Below, one piece after another: positions 50,519 through 59,219 of a stretch of DNA of 64,000 nucleotides. How positions within the stretch are numbered: the first letter of the stretch is position 1; every line of letters begins with the position of its first letter. The DNA comes from Mycolicibacterium mageritense (GTDB lineage: Bacteria > Actinomycetota > Actinomycetes > Mycobacteriales > Mycobacteriaceae), in contig NZ_AP022567.1 of NCBI RefSeq assembly GCF_010727475.1, positions 6,944,001 through 7,008,000 of the forward strand, in the 5' to 3' direction. Made by a program: the position numbers and the translations under genes. Under the pieces are notes generated by a model, which was given only the letters and a program-made list of their open reading frames with translations, did not search any database and was not told where the DNA came from.

Positions 50519-51019
50519 ATGTCATCCGGTAGGGTGTTGGCGGTGGTCGCGTCCGCGATGCTCGTTGTGCTCGGCGGTGCCCCGCCCGCGCGCGCCGAAC
50601 AGCTGTGGGGGATCAACGGAACGTTCCTCACATCGTCAAACGGTGACTGGGCCAAGATCAACCAGCGCTACGAGGATCAGCCACCCACCCGCAGCACCTG
50701 GACCATCTCAACGCAATGCGTCTCCCCGTCAGACTGCACCGGCACAGTGAACAGCGACGCCGGCTGGAGTGCGCCGATCTACACGACCAACGGTCTCTGG
50801 TACGTCAAACGCAAGGTGCCCAACTGGCGATACTGTGCCGACGGCGTCCCGGTCGAGGGCCTGCAGACCTACATGATCTACCCGGTCGGCGCTAACGGGC
50901 ACTACGACGCGGATGCCCGGGAGTACACCGGGTTCGACAAGACGATCGGACCGAGCGGATCCTGCGGGCGCAACCAGTGGCCTGTCATCGAGATGCCGTT
51001 CTACATGAAGGTGGCATAG
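50519..51019 (+). CDS. secreted mycobacterial protein, operator-controlled
   Basis: 166 aa. Signal peptide with ARA-EQ cleavage after residue 26. The mature part (LWGINGTFLTSSNGDWAKIN, then YTTNGLWYVKRKVPNW) resembles a family of exported proteins widely seen in mycobacteria, with two pairs of Cys. GGGAGCGGAG lies before ATG 50519. It is the exported member of the operator set. Confidence 0.78.
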   Translation: MSSGRVLAVVASAMLVVLGGAPPARAEQLWGINGTFLTSSNGDWAKINQRYEDQPPTRSTWTISTQCVSPSDCTGTVNSDAGWSAPIYTTNGLWYVKRKVPNWRYCADGVPVEGLQTYMIYPVGANGHYDADAREYTGFDKTIGPSGSCGRNQWPVIEMPFYMKVA

Positions 51020-51069
51020 CGCGCCCACTTCGGCGCCCGCAGCGTCGCGTTTTGGAGAAGAAAACCACC

Positions 51070-51315
51070 CTAGTCGTCAGGGCCACCGACACGGTCAAGA
51101 GCCAGTAAGCCGCCGGGGATCAGAATGAGCAAATCGCCTGCACAACGTGTTCGGCGAACTATGCGTGCATCGCGACGGTAACTGCCCCACGCGGATCGAT
51201 GAGTAGAAAAGCCGCGGATAAGGTCGAGCGCCTGGTCCCCGGCGCGTGTACGTCGCTTCCTCCGATCACCGCCGGTGCCGACACACACGATGTACGGCGG
51301 TTCCAGCAGCGCCAT
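51070..51315 (-). CDS. hypothetical protein, 81 aa
   Basis: ATG 51315 (MALLEPPYIVCVGTGGDRRK). The frame continues to 51393 without a good start. The C-terminal LLILIPGGLLALDRVGGPDD is hydrophobic. Weak start signals; kept because the composition is protein-like. Confidence 0.4.
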   Translation of the reverse strand: MALLEPPYIVCVGTGGDRRKRRTRAGDQALDLIRGFSTHRSAWGSYRRDARIVRRTRCAGDLLILIPGGLLALDRVGGPDD

Positions 51316-51582
51316 ATTCTGCTCGCGCAGATTGTCGAAGTGCGGGTATGGCGGGCAGCGACCGTCCGGTGGGGGACGTGCAAGCGTAGACAAACCGCCG
51401 TGAAAATGCGGTGCACACCCGTCACCCGACCGGCGACGTTCGCAGCGCTACAACTGTTCTCACGTTCAATAGATCGCCCACTGGCACTGGCGACCGCGCG
51501 TGACGGAGGTCGCGCCGCACACATCGATGTTCTTTCACTGCGTGGTACAGACTGCCCACCCGCCCAGGCAAGGAAGTCACCC

Positions 51583-53595
51583 ATGCAACGTTCGATCGGT
51601 TCGTACCTGCCCGCTGCGACTGCACTCACGGCAGCCGCGATCACCGCTGCTCCGCTGTTGGTCAGCCCAGCCGTGCTGCACTCGACCGCCGCCCCGACGT
51701 TGCCGTCGTTGTCGGCACCACGGATTCAGCTCGCGGCGCTGGTCAGCCCCCGAGACATTGATGACCTTGTCGAGCGGTTGAATTCGGCACTCGCGTCCGT
51801 GTCCTCTACGGTCACCTCCGTTGTCGCGATGCCGGGGAACAGCCTCAGCTCCGTGCTCGACTCCGCCGTGGCGGTGAACAACGACCTGTGGAACAACATG
51901 ATCAGGTCCACCGATAACCGCGCGCTCGTCGATCTTCTGCGCGCACTGCGCGCGACCTCCTCGGGTGGCCTGACGCGCCTATCGGACACGGTGGCTGATG
52001 TCAGCGGCACCATCGTGCTCACCACCGGTGAGGTCACCACCCTCTTGGCATCGACATTGACAGGATCTTTGAGCACGGCGTTGCATGCCGTCGCGAGCAT
52101 CATCAACAACCCGCTCTCGTTGTCCAGCTACACAGGTCTTCTCAACGTTCCGCTCGATGTCGCCGGCCTGGTCCTTCACGATGGGGCGGGTCTGGTCAAC
52201 AGCGTCGGCCGCGGTGCACTTTCCACGGTGGGGACACTCGCCACGGGAGTCACCTCCCAGATCGACAACCTGCTGCGGGGCGTCAACGAGGCGCTCAGCG
52301 CCGCGAAGGGCCTCGTGCCGGGTGTGGCGCTGCTTGATGGTGTCCTGACAGCGATACAGGGAATCGTGACGGCCCCGGTCAGCGCTGCGCTCGCCGGCGT
52401 CAACGGGTTGACCGGAACGCTGGTCGACGCCGCGGGGCGGACGCTGGGCAACATCACCCATGGTGTGGGTGAGATCGCAGACGCGTGGCTCGGAGACGGT
52501 ACCGGCGATGGCGCGTTGCAGCGCAGCATTCGCGCCATCGGCTCCGAACCGCTCAGCGTTGCGAGCTACACCCAGGCACTGGGAGCTGTTGTGGCCGCCG
52601 GCGTGCGCACCGTGGGGGCCATCACCGACATCGGTACCGGGCTCCTGTCGGTTCCGTTCACCGCTGGTGCCGACCTGTCTGTGACCGCCGCGGAGATGGT
52701 CGCGAAATTCAACGGTGGCGCGGCAACGTTGGCTTCTGGGCTGATGCGCGCCGCAGGGTTGCCGTCGCTGGTGGCGAACCTGCCGCACACGGTGGCCGGG
52801 GCAATCAATATGGCGGTCCGCGCCGTGGGCGCAGCCGTTGCCGCCGGCTTCAATACGGTTGCCGCCGTGCTGGACCCGGGCTCGTTGACGCACCGATCGG
52901 CCGTCTCCGCTGCCGCACCGCAGCTGCGCCAGGCAGCTGCGTCCACGTTCGTCACCGCCGACGTTCAGCTGTCAGCTCCCATGTCTGTTAACCAGGCACG
53001 GGACGGTGTCGATGTGGCCGATGCGGGACCGCTCACTGCCAGCAATTCAGCCGCGTCCGCTGTCTCCGCACCGGCGGTGGTCGGATCCGCGGGCGACGTA
53101 ACCGAAGCCGATCCGGTCGAGGACACCGCGGTTGTCGCGGAACCCCACGAAGACGACGTGCCAGTCACAGATGATGAAACCGGCGACGACGTGACCAAAG
53201 CTGAGCCCGAATCCGCGAACAGCACCGCAGCAGATCCCGAGACTTCGACCGGCGGCCTTGAGTCAACCGACGAAGCCGCCGATCCCGGTGACGAATCCAC
53301 CGTCGCCGTCCCCGGACGCAAACGCTCGGCCACTGAATCTTCGCGCAGCAACGACACCCGGACGAGGCTCGACGTCACTGATTCCACCTCGTCCTCGACC
53401 GATACCGGCGAGGACGAATCTCGGCCGAAACCGCAGGGCCGGCACGCGTCCGGAAAGACCGCTGCGGATTCACCGGCAGTTGCGGGTGGGCGCCATCGCG
53501 GTGACTCTGCTGGTGCGAAAGGCACCGCCGGGTCGCCGGCCGGAGGTGGCGGAAGCGAATCACCGCGTGCCGGTGGATCAACTGGATCGGAGTAG
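51583..53595 (+). CDS. large secreted mycobacterial surface-type protein
   Basis: 670 aa. Signal peptide MQRSIGSYLPAATALTAAAI then about 430 residues of Ala/Leu/Val/Gly-rich helical repeats, and a disordered C-terminal tail rich in Asp/Glu/Ser/Thr then Lys/Arg/Gly. This organisation matches a mycobacterial family of secreted proteins with hydrophobic repeats of unknown function. AAGGAAG precedes ATG 51583; the in-frame opening at 51199 is rejected. Confidence 0.75.
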   Translation: MQRSIGSYLPAATALTAAAITAAPLLVSPAVLHSTAAPTLPSLSAPRIQLAALVSPRDIDDLVERLNSALASVSSTVTSVVAMPGNSLSSVLDSAVAVNNDLWNNMIRSTDNRALVDLLRALRATSSGGLTRLSDTVADVSGTIVLTTGEVTTLLASTLTGSLSTALHAVASIINNPLSLSSYTGLLNVPLDVAGLVLHDGAGLVNSVGRGALSTVGTLATGVTSQIDNLLRGVNEALSAAKGLVPGVALLDGVLTAIQGIVTAPVSAALAGVNGLTGTLVDAAGRTLGNITHGVGEIADAWLGDGTGDGALQRSIRAIGSEPLSVASYTQALGAVVAAGVRTVGAITDIGTGLLSVPFTAGADLSVTAAEMVAKFNGGAATLASGLMRAAGLPSLVANLPHTVAGAINMAVRAVGAAVAAGFNTVAAVLDPGSLTHRSAVSAAAPQLRQAAASTFVTADVQLSAPMSVNQARDGVDVADAGPLTASNSAASAVSAPAVVGSAGDVTEADPVEDTAVVAEPHEDDVPVTDDETGDDVTKAEPESANSTAADPETSTGGLESTDEAADPGDESTVAVPGRKRSATESSRSNDTRTRLDVTDSTSSSTDTGEDESRPKPQGRHASGKTAADSPAVAGGRHRGDSAGAKGTAGSPAGGGGSESPRAGGSTGSE

Positions 53596-53631
53596 CCACC
53601 GAGCGCGTACAACGCGCGCAAGCAACAGCTT

Positions 53632-53705
53632 CGCGGAGTAGAGCAGTTTGGTAGCTCGCTGGGCCCATAACCCAGAGGTCGCAGGTTCGAATCCTGTCTC
53701 CGCAA
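53632..53705 (+). tRNA. initiator tRNA-fMet (CAT)
   Basis: C1-A72 mismatch, three G-C pairs in the anticodon stem (GGG/CCC), anticodon loop CCATAAC, CCA encoded: all marks of an initiator tRNA. Confidence 0.93.
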
Positions 53706-53739
53706 CCACTTTCGGCCACTCTGCAGAGGGTGTCCGCAA

Positions 53740-53812
53740 CGCTCCGTAGCTCAGTTGGCAGAGCCCCGCGCTCATAACGCGGAAGTCGCGGGTTCGAGTC
53801 CCGCCGGAGCAA
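53740..53812 (+). tRNA. tRNA with CAT anticodon (elongator Met or Ile2)
   Basis: Acceptor xGCTCCG/CGGAGCA with C1-A72 mismatch if started at 53740; anticodon loop CTCATAA. The anticodon stem lacks the initiator GGG. The loop resembles tRNA-Ile2 (lysidine-modified) as much as Met. Confidence 0.8.
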
Positions 53813-53843
53813 CGAGGATCGGTCCGCGGGGGCCGGTCACATT

Positions 53844-53931
53844 GGAGGGCCCACCCGACGGCTGGCGACGGGCGCTGTCTTGAAAACAGTTGGTGCATAG
53901 ACATGTAGGGGTTCGATCCCCCTGCCCTCCG
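53844..53931 (+). tRNA. tRNA-Ser (TGA)
   Basis: Class II with long variable arm; acceptor GGAGGGC/GCCCTCC, anticodon loop CTTGAAA. Confidence 0.92.
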
Positions 53932-54064
53932 CGCATATCGCCACGGCTCACGGCCGCTGGCGGAACTGCTCAGCTGAGATGCTGGGTGCGGGTGGCTCCG
54001 CTCGCGCAGTCGCGGACAGGCGGCGCGCGTTCAGCGGACGGTCCCCCTGTTCGGGGACCGTCAT

Positions 54065-54139
54065 GGCGGCGATAGCTCAGACGGCAGAGCACCCGGTTGT
54101 GGTCCGGGAGGTCGGTGGGTTCGATTCCCCCTCGTCGCC
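54065..54139 (+). tRNA. tRNA-His (GTG)
   Basis: Extra G-1 opposite C73, acceptor GCGGCGA/TCGTCGC, anticodon loop TTGTGGT. Confidence 0.92.
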
Positions 54140-54199
54140 CCAACCCAGCTGCCGCGCCGCGCAACGGAAATCGGACCGGTCGTGGCCACTATCGGTGCC

Positions 54200-54490
54200 A
54201 TGCCGACAACCGTCATTTCGCTCAACGCGCTGCGCGACCACCAAGCGATCGAGCAGATCATCACGACTCTGGACCCGCGTTCCCCGCTGTGCGGGCAGCT
54301 CGAGACGATGGTGTCTAGGGGACGTGACCCCCTGCGGGAGGCACAGTTGGTAGGCGTCGCCGAAGCCTGGGTGCTGCGTGTTCAGCCTGTGGGCGGGCAT
54401 CCGGTGTATCACCGGTTCGACACCACCGGCAATGCGCACCGGATCATCGCCGAGAATGCCGCTTCCACTTTGGCCGGCGGTGCCCTGTGA
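54200..54490 (+). CDS. hypothetical protein, 96 aa
   Basis: Helical (ALRDHQAIEQIITTLDPRSP) with a small C-terminal beta region (VYHRFDTTGNAH). ATG 54200; GTG 54182 is an alternative. Start of a three-gene plus-strand run. Confidence 0.6.
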   Translation: MPTTVISLNALRDHQAIEQIITTLDPRSPLCGQLETMVSRGRDPLREAQLVGVAEAWVLRVQPVGGHPVYHRFDTTGNAHRIIAENAASTLAGGAL

Positions 54491-54744
54491 ACGAGTGGAA
54501 GCTGCAGCACACATCGGGCACTCAGACCACCTATGCCCGTGAGTTGTCCGGTCTCGACCGCATCTACGCCTACGTCGACTACGACCAGTGGGACGACGAG
54601 GAGCAGCCGACGCACTACCGCTGGTCGGTGCAGGACGGCTCGTGCGGCAAGGTGCTCGACAGCGGTTTCACCGATGAGGGTGGATTGACCGCTGCGCAGG
54701 CCGATGCCGATGCCGCCGCCGCGAAACTGTTCCCGGGACGCTGA
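54487..54744 (+). CDS. hypothetical protein, 85 aa
   Basis: GTG start overlaps the previous stop by 4 nt. Beta-rich WKLQHTSGTQTTYARELSG then a helical end. Coupled to its neighbours, function unknown. Confidence 0.6.
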   Translation: MNEWKLQHTSGTQTTYARELSGLDRIYAYVDYDQWDDEEQPTHYRWSVQDGSCGKVLDSGFTDEGGLTAAQADADAAAAKLFPGR

Positions 54745-54750
54745 GGCACG

Positions 54751-55050
54751 ATGCACCAGAACTACCAAGCCCTATTCGCGGAGGCGGGAGCCGAGGTATT
54801 GCTCGGTGGGGTCGACGGGCTGCGGTCCGAGCTTGCGACCGCCTCTCGTCTCGGCGGAGAAGCCCGGGCTCGCGGGGCCAAAGTCGATCTCGACGAGGGC
54901 CAACCGTTCGACATCTACACCCTGTACGTGCAGGTAACCAACCGGGCATACGACCGCGCCAGGCATCTCGATGAGCTGTACATCCTGTTGCTCGCCCACG
55001 CCTACGAATTCGGCGCGGGAGTTCGCGAGGACCCCCTTCCGGATCTCTAG
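54751..55050 (+). CDS. hypothetical protein, 99 aa
   Basis: Six nt after the previous gene. Mostly helical (DIYTLYVQVTNRAYDRARHL). No motif. Confidence 0.6.
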   Translation: MHQNYQALFAEAGAEVLLGGVDGLRSELATASRLGGEARARGAKVDLDEGQPFDIYTLYVQVTNRAYDRARHLDELYILLLAHAYEFGAGVREDPLPDL

Positions 55051-55207
55051 CACCGCGGGTTACGCTGTCCGGCTCGCCACCGCCGCCGCGCGGCTTCGCG
55101 CACACGCATGGAAGGACACGGTCATGGGTCTCCCGTTGTAGGTGCGGCTGCCTCCCCTGCGGCCGGACGGAGGTCGCCGGTAGCCCGCCGAAAGGCGGAC
55201 AGATCCG

Positions 55208-55591
55208 TTGTCCAAGACCGACAAGACCCGTCCCTGGCGGGTCCAGATCAACGATGCCCCGGGCATGCGAGCGGCGCACATGTGTACCGGCATCCGGCGG
55301 CTGCACGTCACCGCTGCGTGTGACCTTCCTACTGACCCGTGGACATACGCGGACACCGTGTGCCGCTGGGAACCTGCGCGTGAGCCTGTTCCGCACTGGA
55401 AAATGTTCTCTGACACCGGCTATCGGCAGACTGCTCGCCGCGCCTGGTTCTCTGCCGAGCGGGCGGCGCAGCGGACCATCCTGCGCGACCTCACGCGCCA
55501 GGCCAACAGCCGCGGCGAGATCAACGAGGACCGCGTCGACAACCGCCAGACCCACCGCTACTGCGAGTACACCGGCGGGTGGTGGGACTGA
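55208..55591 (+). CDS. phage-like hypothetical protein
   Basis: TTG start after GAAAGGCGG. Starts SKTDKTRPWRVQI, a motif seen in short actinobacteriophage proteins; ends CEYTGGWWD. The middle has two Cys that could pair. An apparent degenerate paralogue (MARTDKT) follows directly at 55591. Confidence 0.55.
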   Translation: MSKTDKTRPWRVQINDAPGMRAAHMCTGIRRLHVTAACDLPTDPWTYADTVCRWEPAREPVPHWKMFSDTGYRQTARRAWFSAERAAQRTILRDLTRQANSRGEINEDRVDNRQTHRYCEYTGGWWD

Positions 55592-55730
55592 TGGCGCGCA
55601 CCGACAAGACGCCCAGCGGGGGCCTCAAAACGGTCGCTCCCGAGCACCGTGCAGGGCCCGCTGGCGGACCGTCGGCGACCCCGGGGAACCCCCGACCTGC
55701 GTGCTCGACGCGATGTCGACTGGTGGTGGA
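55591..55730 (+). pseudogene. degenerate paralogue of the TDKT-type gene
   Basis: ATG 55591 opens MARTDKTPSGGLKT. The end RARRDVDWWWT is in another frame, so a frameshift separates the two ends. Start and end both match the style of the upstream gene. Read as a broken duplicate. Confidence 0.35.
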
Positions 55731-55792
55731 CGTGAGGCCGCTGCGGGTCGGCGCCGGCTTTCGTTCCGGGCACCGACCCACCGCGGGCGGTG

Positions 55793-57802
55793 TCACTCGA
55801 CGGCCACTCCTGCCGATCCCACGATGCGTTCAGCCGCGCACACAATGTCGTCGCGTGTGAGTGTGAACAGTTCGCTGTCGGTCAGCTCAGACAGATCCGC
55901 TACTTGTCCGAACCGCTGTGCCGCGATTCCGGCGGCCGCATCGACCACACCGCGAGCGAAACGGATATTGCCGAGCCGGTCGATGTGGCGCACGCCGTAA
56001 CCGTTGTCCTTGCCCAGCTCCTCGACAATGTGCTGGAACGCACCCTCGGTGGAGTTACTGAGAACGTGGCCGCCATCCTCGGCGAACTTCACCAGGTGCT
56101 TCCACAGCTCAGCCGGCGAAGGCGAGGTGAACGTGACATGGCGGCTGAACAGGCCGGCCAGGCTCTGTTCGCGTGCCAGGAAACGCCGCATCTCCTCGGG
56201 GTATCCGCACAGGACCACCACCGGGTCGTTCCCGCCGTCTCGCATCCGCTGACTGAGCGTGTCCACCGCCTCGCGCCCGAACGGGTCGCCGCTGCCGCCG
56301 CGGTCCTGGACCAGTTCGTAAGCGCTGTCGACGAAGAGAACACCCCCGCGCGCACTGTCGAACACCGCGGATGTTCTCGACGAAGTCTCACCCTCGAATC
56401 TGCCAACGAGCGTGTTGCGGTACGCGAACACCACCTTCGAGGTTTCTGTGACCCCGGCGGCGTGCAAGGTGTCTGCCAGGATTTCGGCAGCATGGGTCTT
56501 CCCCGTGCCGGGAGCGCCAGTGAAGACGAAGTTGGGGCGCACCGGTGAGACACGCAACCCGCGGCGGACGCGTTCCGCGGTTGCCGACGCATCGGTCAGG
56601 ATGCCGTGCAGCTGCTCTTTGACCTCGTCCTGGCCGATCAGGGAGTCAATCTCGGCGCGGACGAAACCGATGCGTCCGCGTTGCGCGGCCTCGTCAGACA
56701 ACGGGTACTGGTCCATCGCGCGGAAGTCACTGAGCGCGGACAGCCGTGAGGAAATCTGCGTGAGCATGCTGTTCGGCTGTCCGGTCCCGCCGGTCTCTGC
56801 ATGTATGCGGTGTAGTGGTTCATCAAGCGGCAGCGTGATCCGAGTGCGCAGCTGTTCGGACAGTTCATCGCCCAGCCTCCTGTCAGACGGCTGGTCGCCG
56901 ACCACCAGGTGCATCCCCAACGCCCGCCCGGTGCGCGCCAGGTGGCCAAGTGCTGACACCAAGCGCGGGTGGCTGCGCGCAGCTGCGTGCAACTCGTCGA
57001 CCACGATGAACAAGTGCGGCAACCGCGGATACTCCGACCCCGCGCGCTGCATGGACCGTTCGGTGTAGCTGACAAAGTCCTCGCATTTTGAATGCGTGTA
57101 GATCAGCTGCGCCCGCCGATCCATCTCGCTCGCGATAAAGTCGATGAGGCGCTGGACACGCGGCGGGAAGTGCTCCAGGTGAGAAACCGCCGCAACCACG
57201 TGTGGCAGCTTGTCGAGCCCCTCGAATGTGCTGCCGCCCTTACCGTCGGCCAGGACGAAGCTCACGGTGTCGGGCGCATAGGTGGCGGCAAGGCCCAAAA
57301 CGAGAGAGCTCAGAAAATGTGACTTCCCGCTTCCGGTGCGCCCCTCAATCGCGACGTGCGGACCGTTTCCGCCCAGACTCTCGTCGGTGAGATCGAGGTA
57401 TTCCAGCTCGGCGTGCGTTGCGCCACTCTCGATGCGTCCTTGGAGCACGGGGTGCGGACCACTTCCGCCCAGACTCTCGTCGGTGAGATCGAGGTGTTCC
57501 AGCGCGGCGTTCATTGCGCCGCTTTCGAGCCGATAGCAGTAGGGCACCCGCAGCGAAGCGGTTGCCGTGTTGCGTGCCCACACCTCGGTGAAATCGTGGG
57601 TGGCGATGTCTTCGATGCCCAGAGCTTCGAAGAGGTCTACTGCGCACACGCCGACGAGGGACGGTTCCTGTGCTGGCCTGCCGCCGGAACCGTCCCCCGT
57701 CGGCGTGTGTGCAGTGACAGCACGCAACGCTGCCTGGTAGCTGACCCCGGGGTGCTGTTCCATGTACGCGCGAGCGTCGGCCTTGAGTCGGTGAGAAACC
57801 AT
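55793..57802 (-). CDS. FtsK (EccC-like) - AAA+ (EccA-like) fusion ATPase
   Basis: 669 aa. A short N-terminal motif (YMEQHPGVSYQAALRAV, 13-29) leads into an EccC-type domain: linker AVDLFEALGIEDIATHDFTE, Walker A EGRTGSGKSH (153-162), Walker B LFIVVDELH (264-272). A second AAA+ domain of EccA/CbbX type follows: GAPGTGKTH (429-437), VLFVDSAYEL (488-497) with Ser in place of the usual Glu, and CGYPEEMRRFLAREQ. Residues 92-117 and 124-149 are a tandem duplication. ESX normally keeps EccA and EccC separate. Likely a T7SS-associated motor. Confidence 0.88.
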   Translation of the reverse strand: MVSHRLKADARAYMEQHPGVSYQAALRAVTAHTPTGDGSGGRPAQEPSLVGVCAVDLFEALGIEDIATHDFTEVWARNTATASLRVPYCYRLESGAMNAALEHLDLTDESLGGSGPHPVLQGRIESGATHAELEYLDLTDESLGGNGPHVAIEGRTGSGKSHFLSSLVLGLAATYAPDTVSFVLADGKGGSTFEGLDKLPHVVAAVSHLEHFPPRVQRLIDFIASEMDRRAQLIYTHSKCEDFVSYTERSMQRAGSEYPRLPHLFIVVDELHAAARSHPRLVSALGHLARTGRALGMHLVVGDQPSDRRLGDELSEQLRTRITLPLDEPLHRIHAETGGTGQPNSMLTQISSRLSALSDFRAMDQYPLSDEAAQRGRIGFVRAEIDSLIGQDEVKEQLHGILTDASATAERVRRGLRVSPVRPNFVFTGAPGTGKTHAAEILADTLHAAGVTETSKVVFAYRNTLVGRFEGETSSRTSAVFDSARGGVLFVDSAYELVQDRGGSGDPFGREAVDTLSQRMRDGGNDPVVVLCGYPEEMRRFLAREQSLAGLFSRHVTFTSPSPAELWKHLVKFAEDGGHVLSNSTEGAFQHIVEELGKDNGYGVRHIDRLGNIRFARGVVDAAAGIAAQRFGQVADLSELTDSELFTLTRDDIVCAAERIVGSAGVAVE

Positions 57803-58049
57803 GGTTGAAGAAACCTCTCCTGTGCAGTCCGCGGAGTGGATCCGGCGCCGCGACCACCAGCCACACCGCGGTGAACAGGGCGGGTTCGCCATGTGCCCCT
57901 GCGGGGGCTGACCTCCACGTTGCGGTGCGGGGTCGCGGCCCGTCTCGCTTCGAGGATCCCGCCCCACGGCCGGGGCGATTGCCGGGAAAGCTACACGGAA
58001 CTCGGCACCGTGCAATGCGCGACACGAACGCACGGCATCGGGGTGTGCA

Positions 58050-58280
58050 TCACTGGTCAGCGCACTGTCCGGCCTGGCGGCACATTCCGACCGCCTGATC
58101 CAGATACACACTCGCTGTGCGCCTCTGGTCAACATCAGCGTCCGCCGACAGTGTCACGTCCGCAGCGAGAGTTGCGGCATGGTGTGCGTGCTGGCGGCGG
58201 TAGTGGCGATCATCGGCGGCGGCTACTGCGGTGTGTAGCGAAGACCGTGCCTCGGCCAGTTTCTCGGTGGTGCTCTGCAT
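58050..58280 (-). CDS. hypothetical protein, 76 aa
   Basis: ATG 58280 after GCAGGAGTC. Helical, His/Ala-rich (TAVAAADDRHYRRQHAHHAA). Upstream of the fusion ATPase gene on the same strand, 247 nt away. Confidence 0.5.
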   Translation of the reverse strand: MQSTTEKLAEARSSLHTAVAAADDRHYRRQHAHHAATLAADVTLSADADVDQRRTASVYLDQAVGMCRQAGQCADQ

Positions 58281-58503
58281 CTTCGGTGTGACTCCTGCGC
58301 TGGGACCGGCCACCTGTTCGACCGCTGGTTACGCGCAGTGTGCAAGTTTCCGGCGCGTCACCAGCCCTACGACACGGGAACCCGAATCCGGCCCTTCCGC
58401 GTGTTGCGTGTCCGGCACGGTGAATTCAGGTCATGGGACGCATGCTCACCGATGCATGGACGACTGAGCGCGGTTGTCCCCGGCCAGAGCGGAGCTTTCC
58501 CCA

Positions 58504-58845
58504 GTGTCAGCAGAGAGCATCACCATCAGCCGCGGCGGCCAAACCGAAGATCTGCACGAGTCGTGTGGATCGCCGCGGTGCAGCGTAGCCATTCTGGAAG
58601 CCCTCGGCGTCAATGTCTCTGGCCGGCGTCCGGCTGACATTGACAGTGAGGATGTCGGTGGCGCTACGCGGATCTCGGTACTGCCGGCCGGTGAGACCGA
58701 CTACGACGTGTGGTGTGCCGCCTGCGGTGAATTCCTGCATCACGGGCTGTCTTGCGACTGCTCCAGCTCCGCGGACCGCGCGCCGGCCAGCGGCCCATCC
58801 ATCTCCCTGCGCGACGCCCCCAGCATCCGCGCACTCTGGAGCTAG
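58504..58845 (+). CDS. hypothetical protein with CAAC...CDC zinc motif
   Basis: GTG 58504. The middle (DVWCAACGEFLHHGLSCDCS) supplies four Cys/His for a small zinc site. N-terminus ESITISRGGQTEDLHESCGS. Function unknown; first of a run of plus-strand genes to 60103. Confidence 0.5.
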   Translation: MSAESITISRGGQTEDLHESCGSPRCSVAILEALGVNVSGRRPADIDSEDVGGATRISVLPAGETDYDVWCAACGEFLHHGLSCDCSSSADRAPASGPSISLRDAPSIRALWS

Positions 58846-58848
58846 CCA

Positions 58849-59199
58849 ATGCAGCTCCTCCACGTCACCACCGCATCGGCAGCTGCGTCGATCCGGAGCC
58901 ATGGTCTGCGCCCCTCGATCGGGCCCCGTTCCGCGCAACTGGGTGAAACAGTTCCCGCGATCTACTTCTTCACCAGCGAATCCGCGCTCAAAGCGGCCAG
59001 TGACAACTGGCTGTCCGAAGCGTTCGAAGACGTCGAGGAGTCCCTGGTGGTGCTCGTCGTCGATGTGTCCGCGCAGGTGGTACGCATCGACCCCACCGCC
59101 GCGTTCGAAGCTGTGGTCACGGTGCCAGTGGCGGCCGCTGCTGTCCTGCGGGCCTACGACATCGACACCGGTGCGGCCTTCCCCGCGTCGGCACCTTGA
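58849..59199 (+). CDS. ADP-ribosyltransferase-like small protein (tentative)
   Basis: 116 aa. LLHVTTASAAASIRSHGL then IYFFTSESALKAA follows the pattern 'H-T...I...GL...yFf' of small ART-like folds (KptA/DarT neighbours). The catalytic Glu is not certain. A macro-domain gene exists elsewhere in the element (18069), which would be the natural reversal partner. Confidence 0.45.
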   Translation: MQLLHVTTASAAASIRSHGLRPSIGPRSAQLGETVPAIYFFTSESALKAASDNWLSEAFEDVEESLVVLVVDVSAQVVRIDPTAAFEAVVTVPVAAAAVLRAYDIDTGAAFPASAP

Positions 59200-59219
59200 G
59201 ACCGAGAGGACCACAGCCC

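Noticed and set aside
51199..51582. N-terminal extension of the exported protein from ATG 51199
   Set aside because: The signal peptide and ribosome site are at 51583; the extension has no protein-like features.
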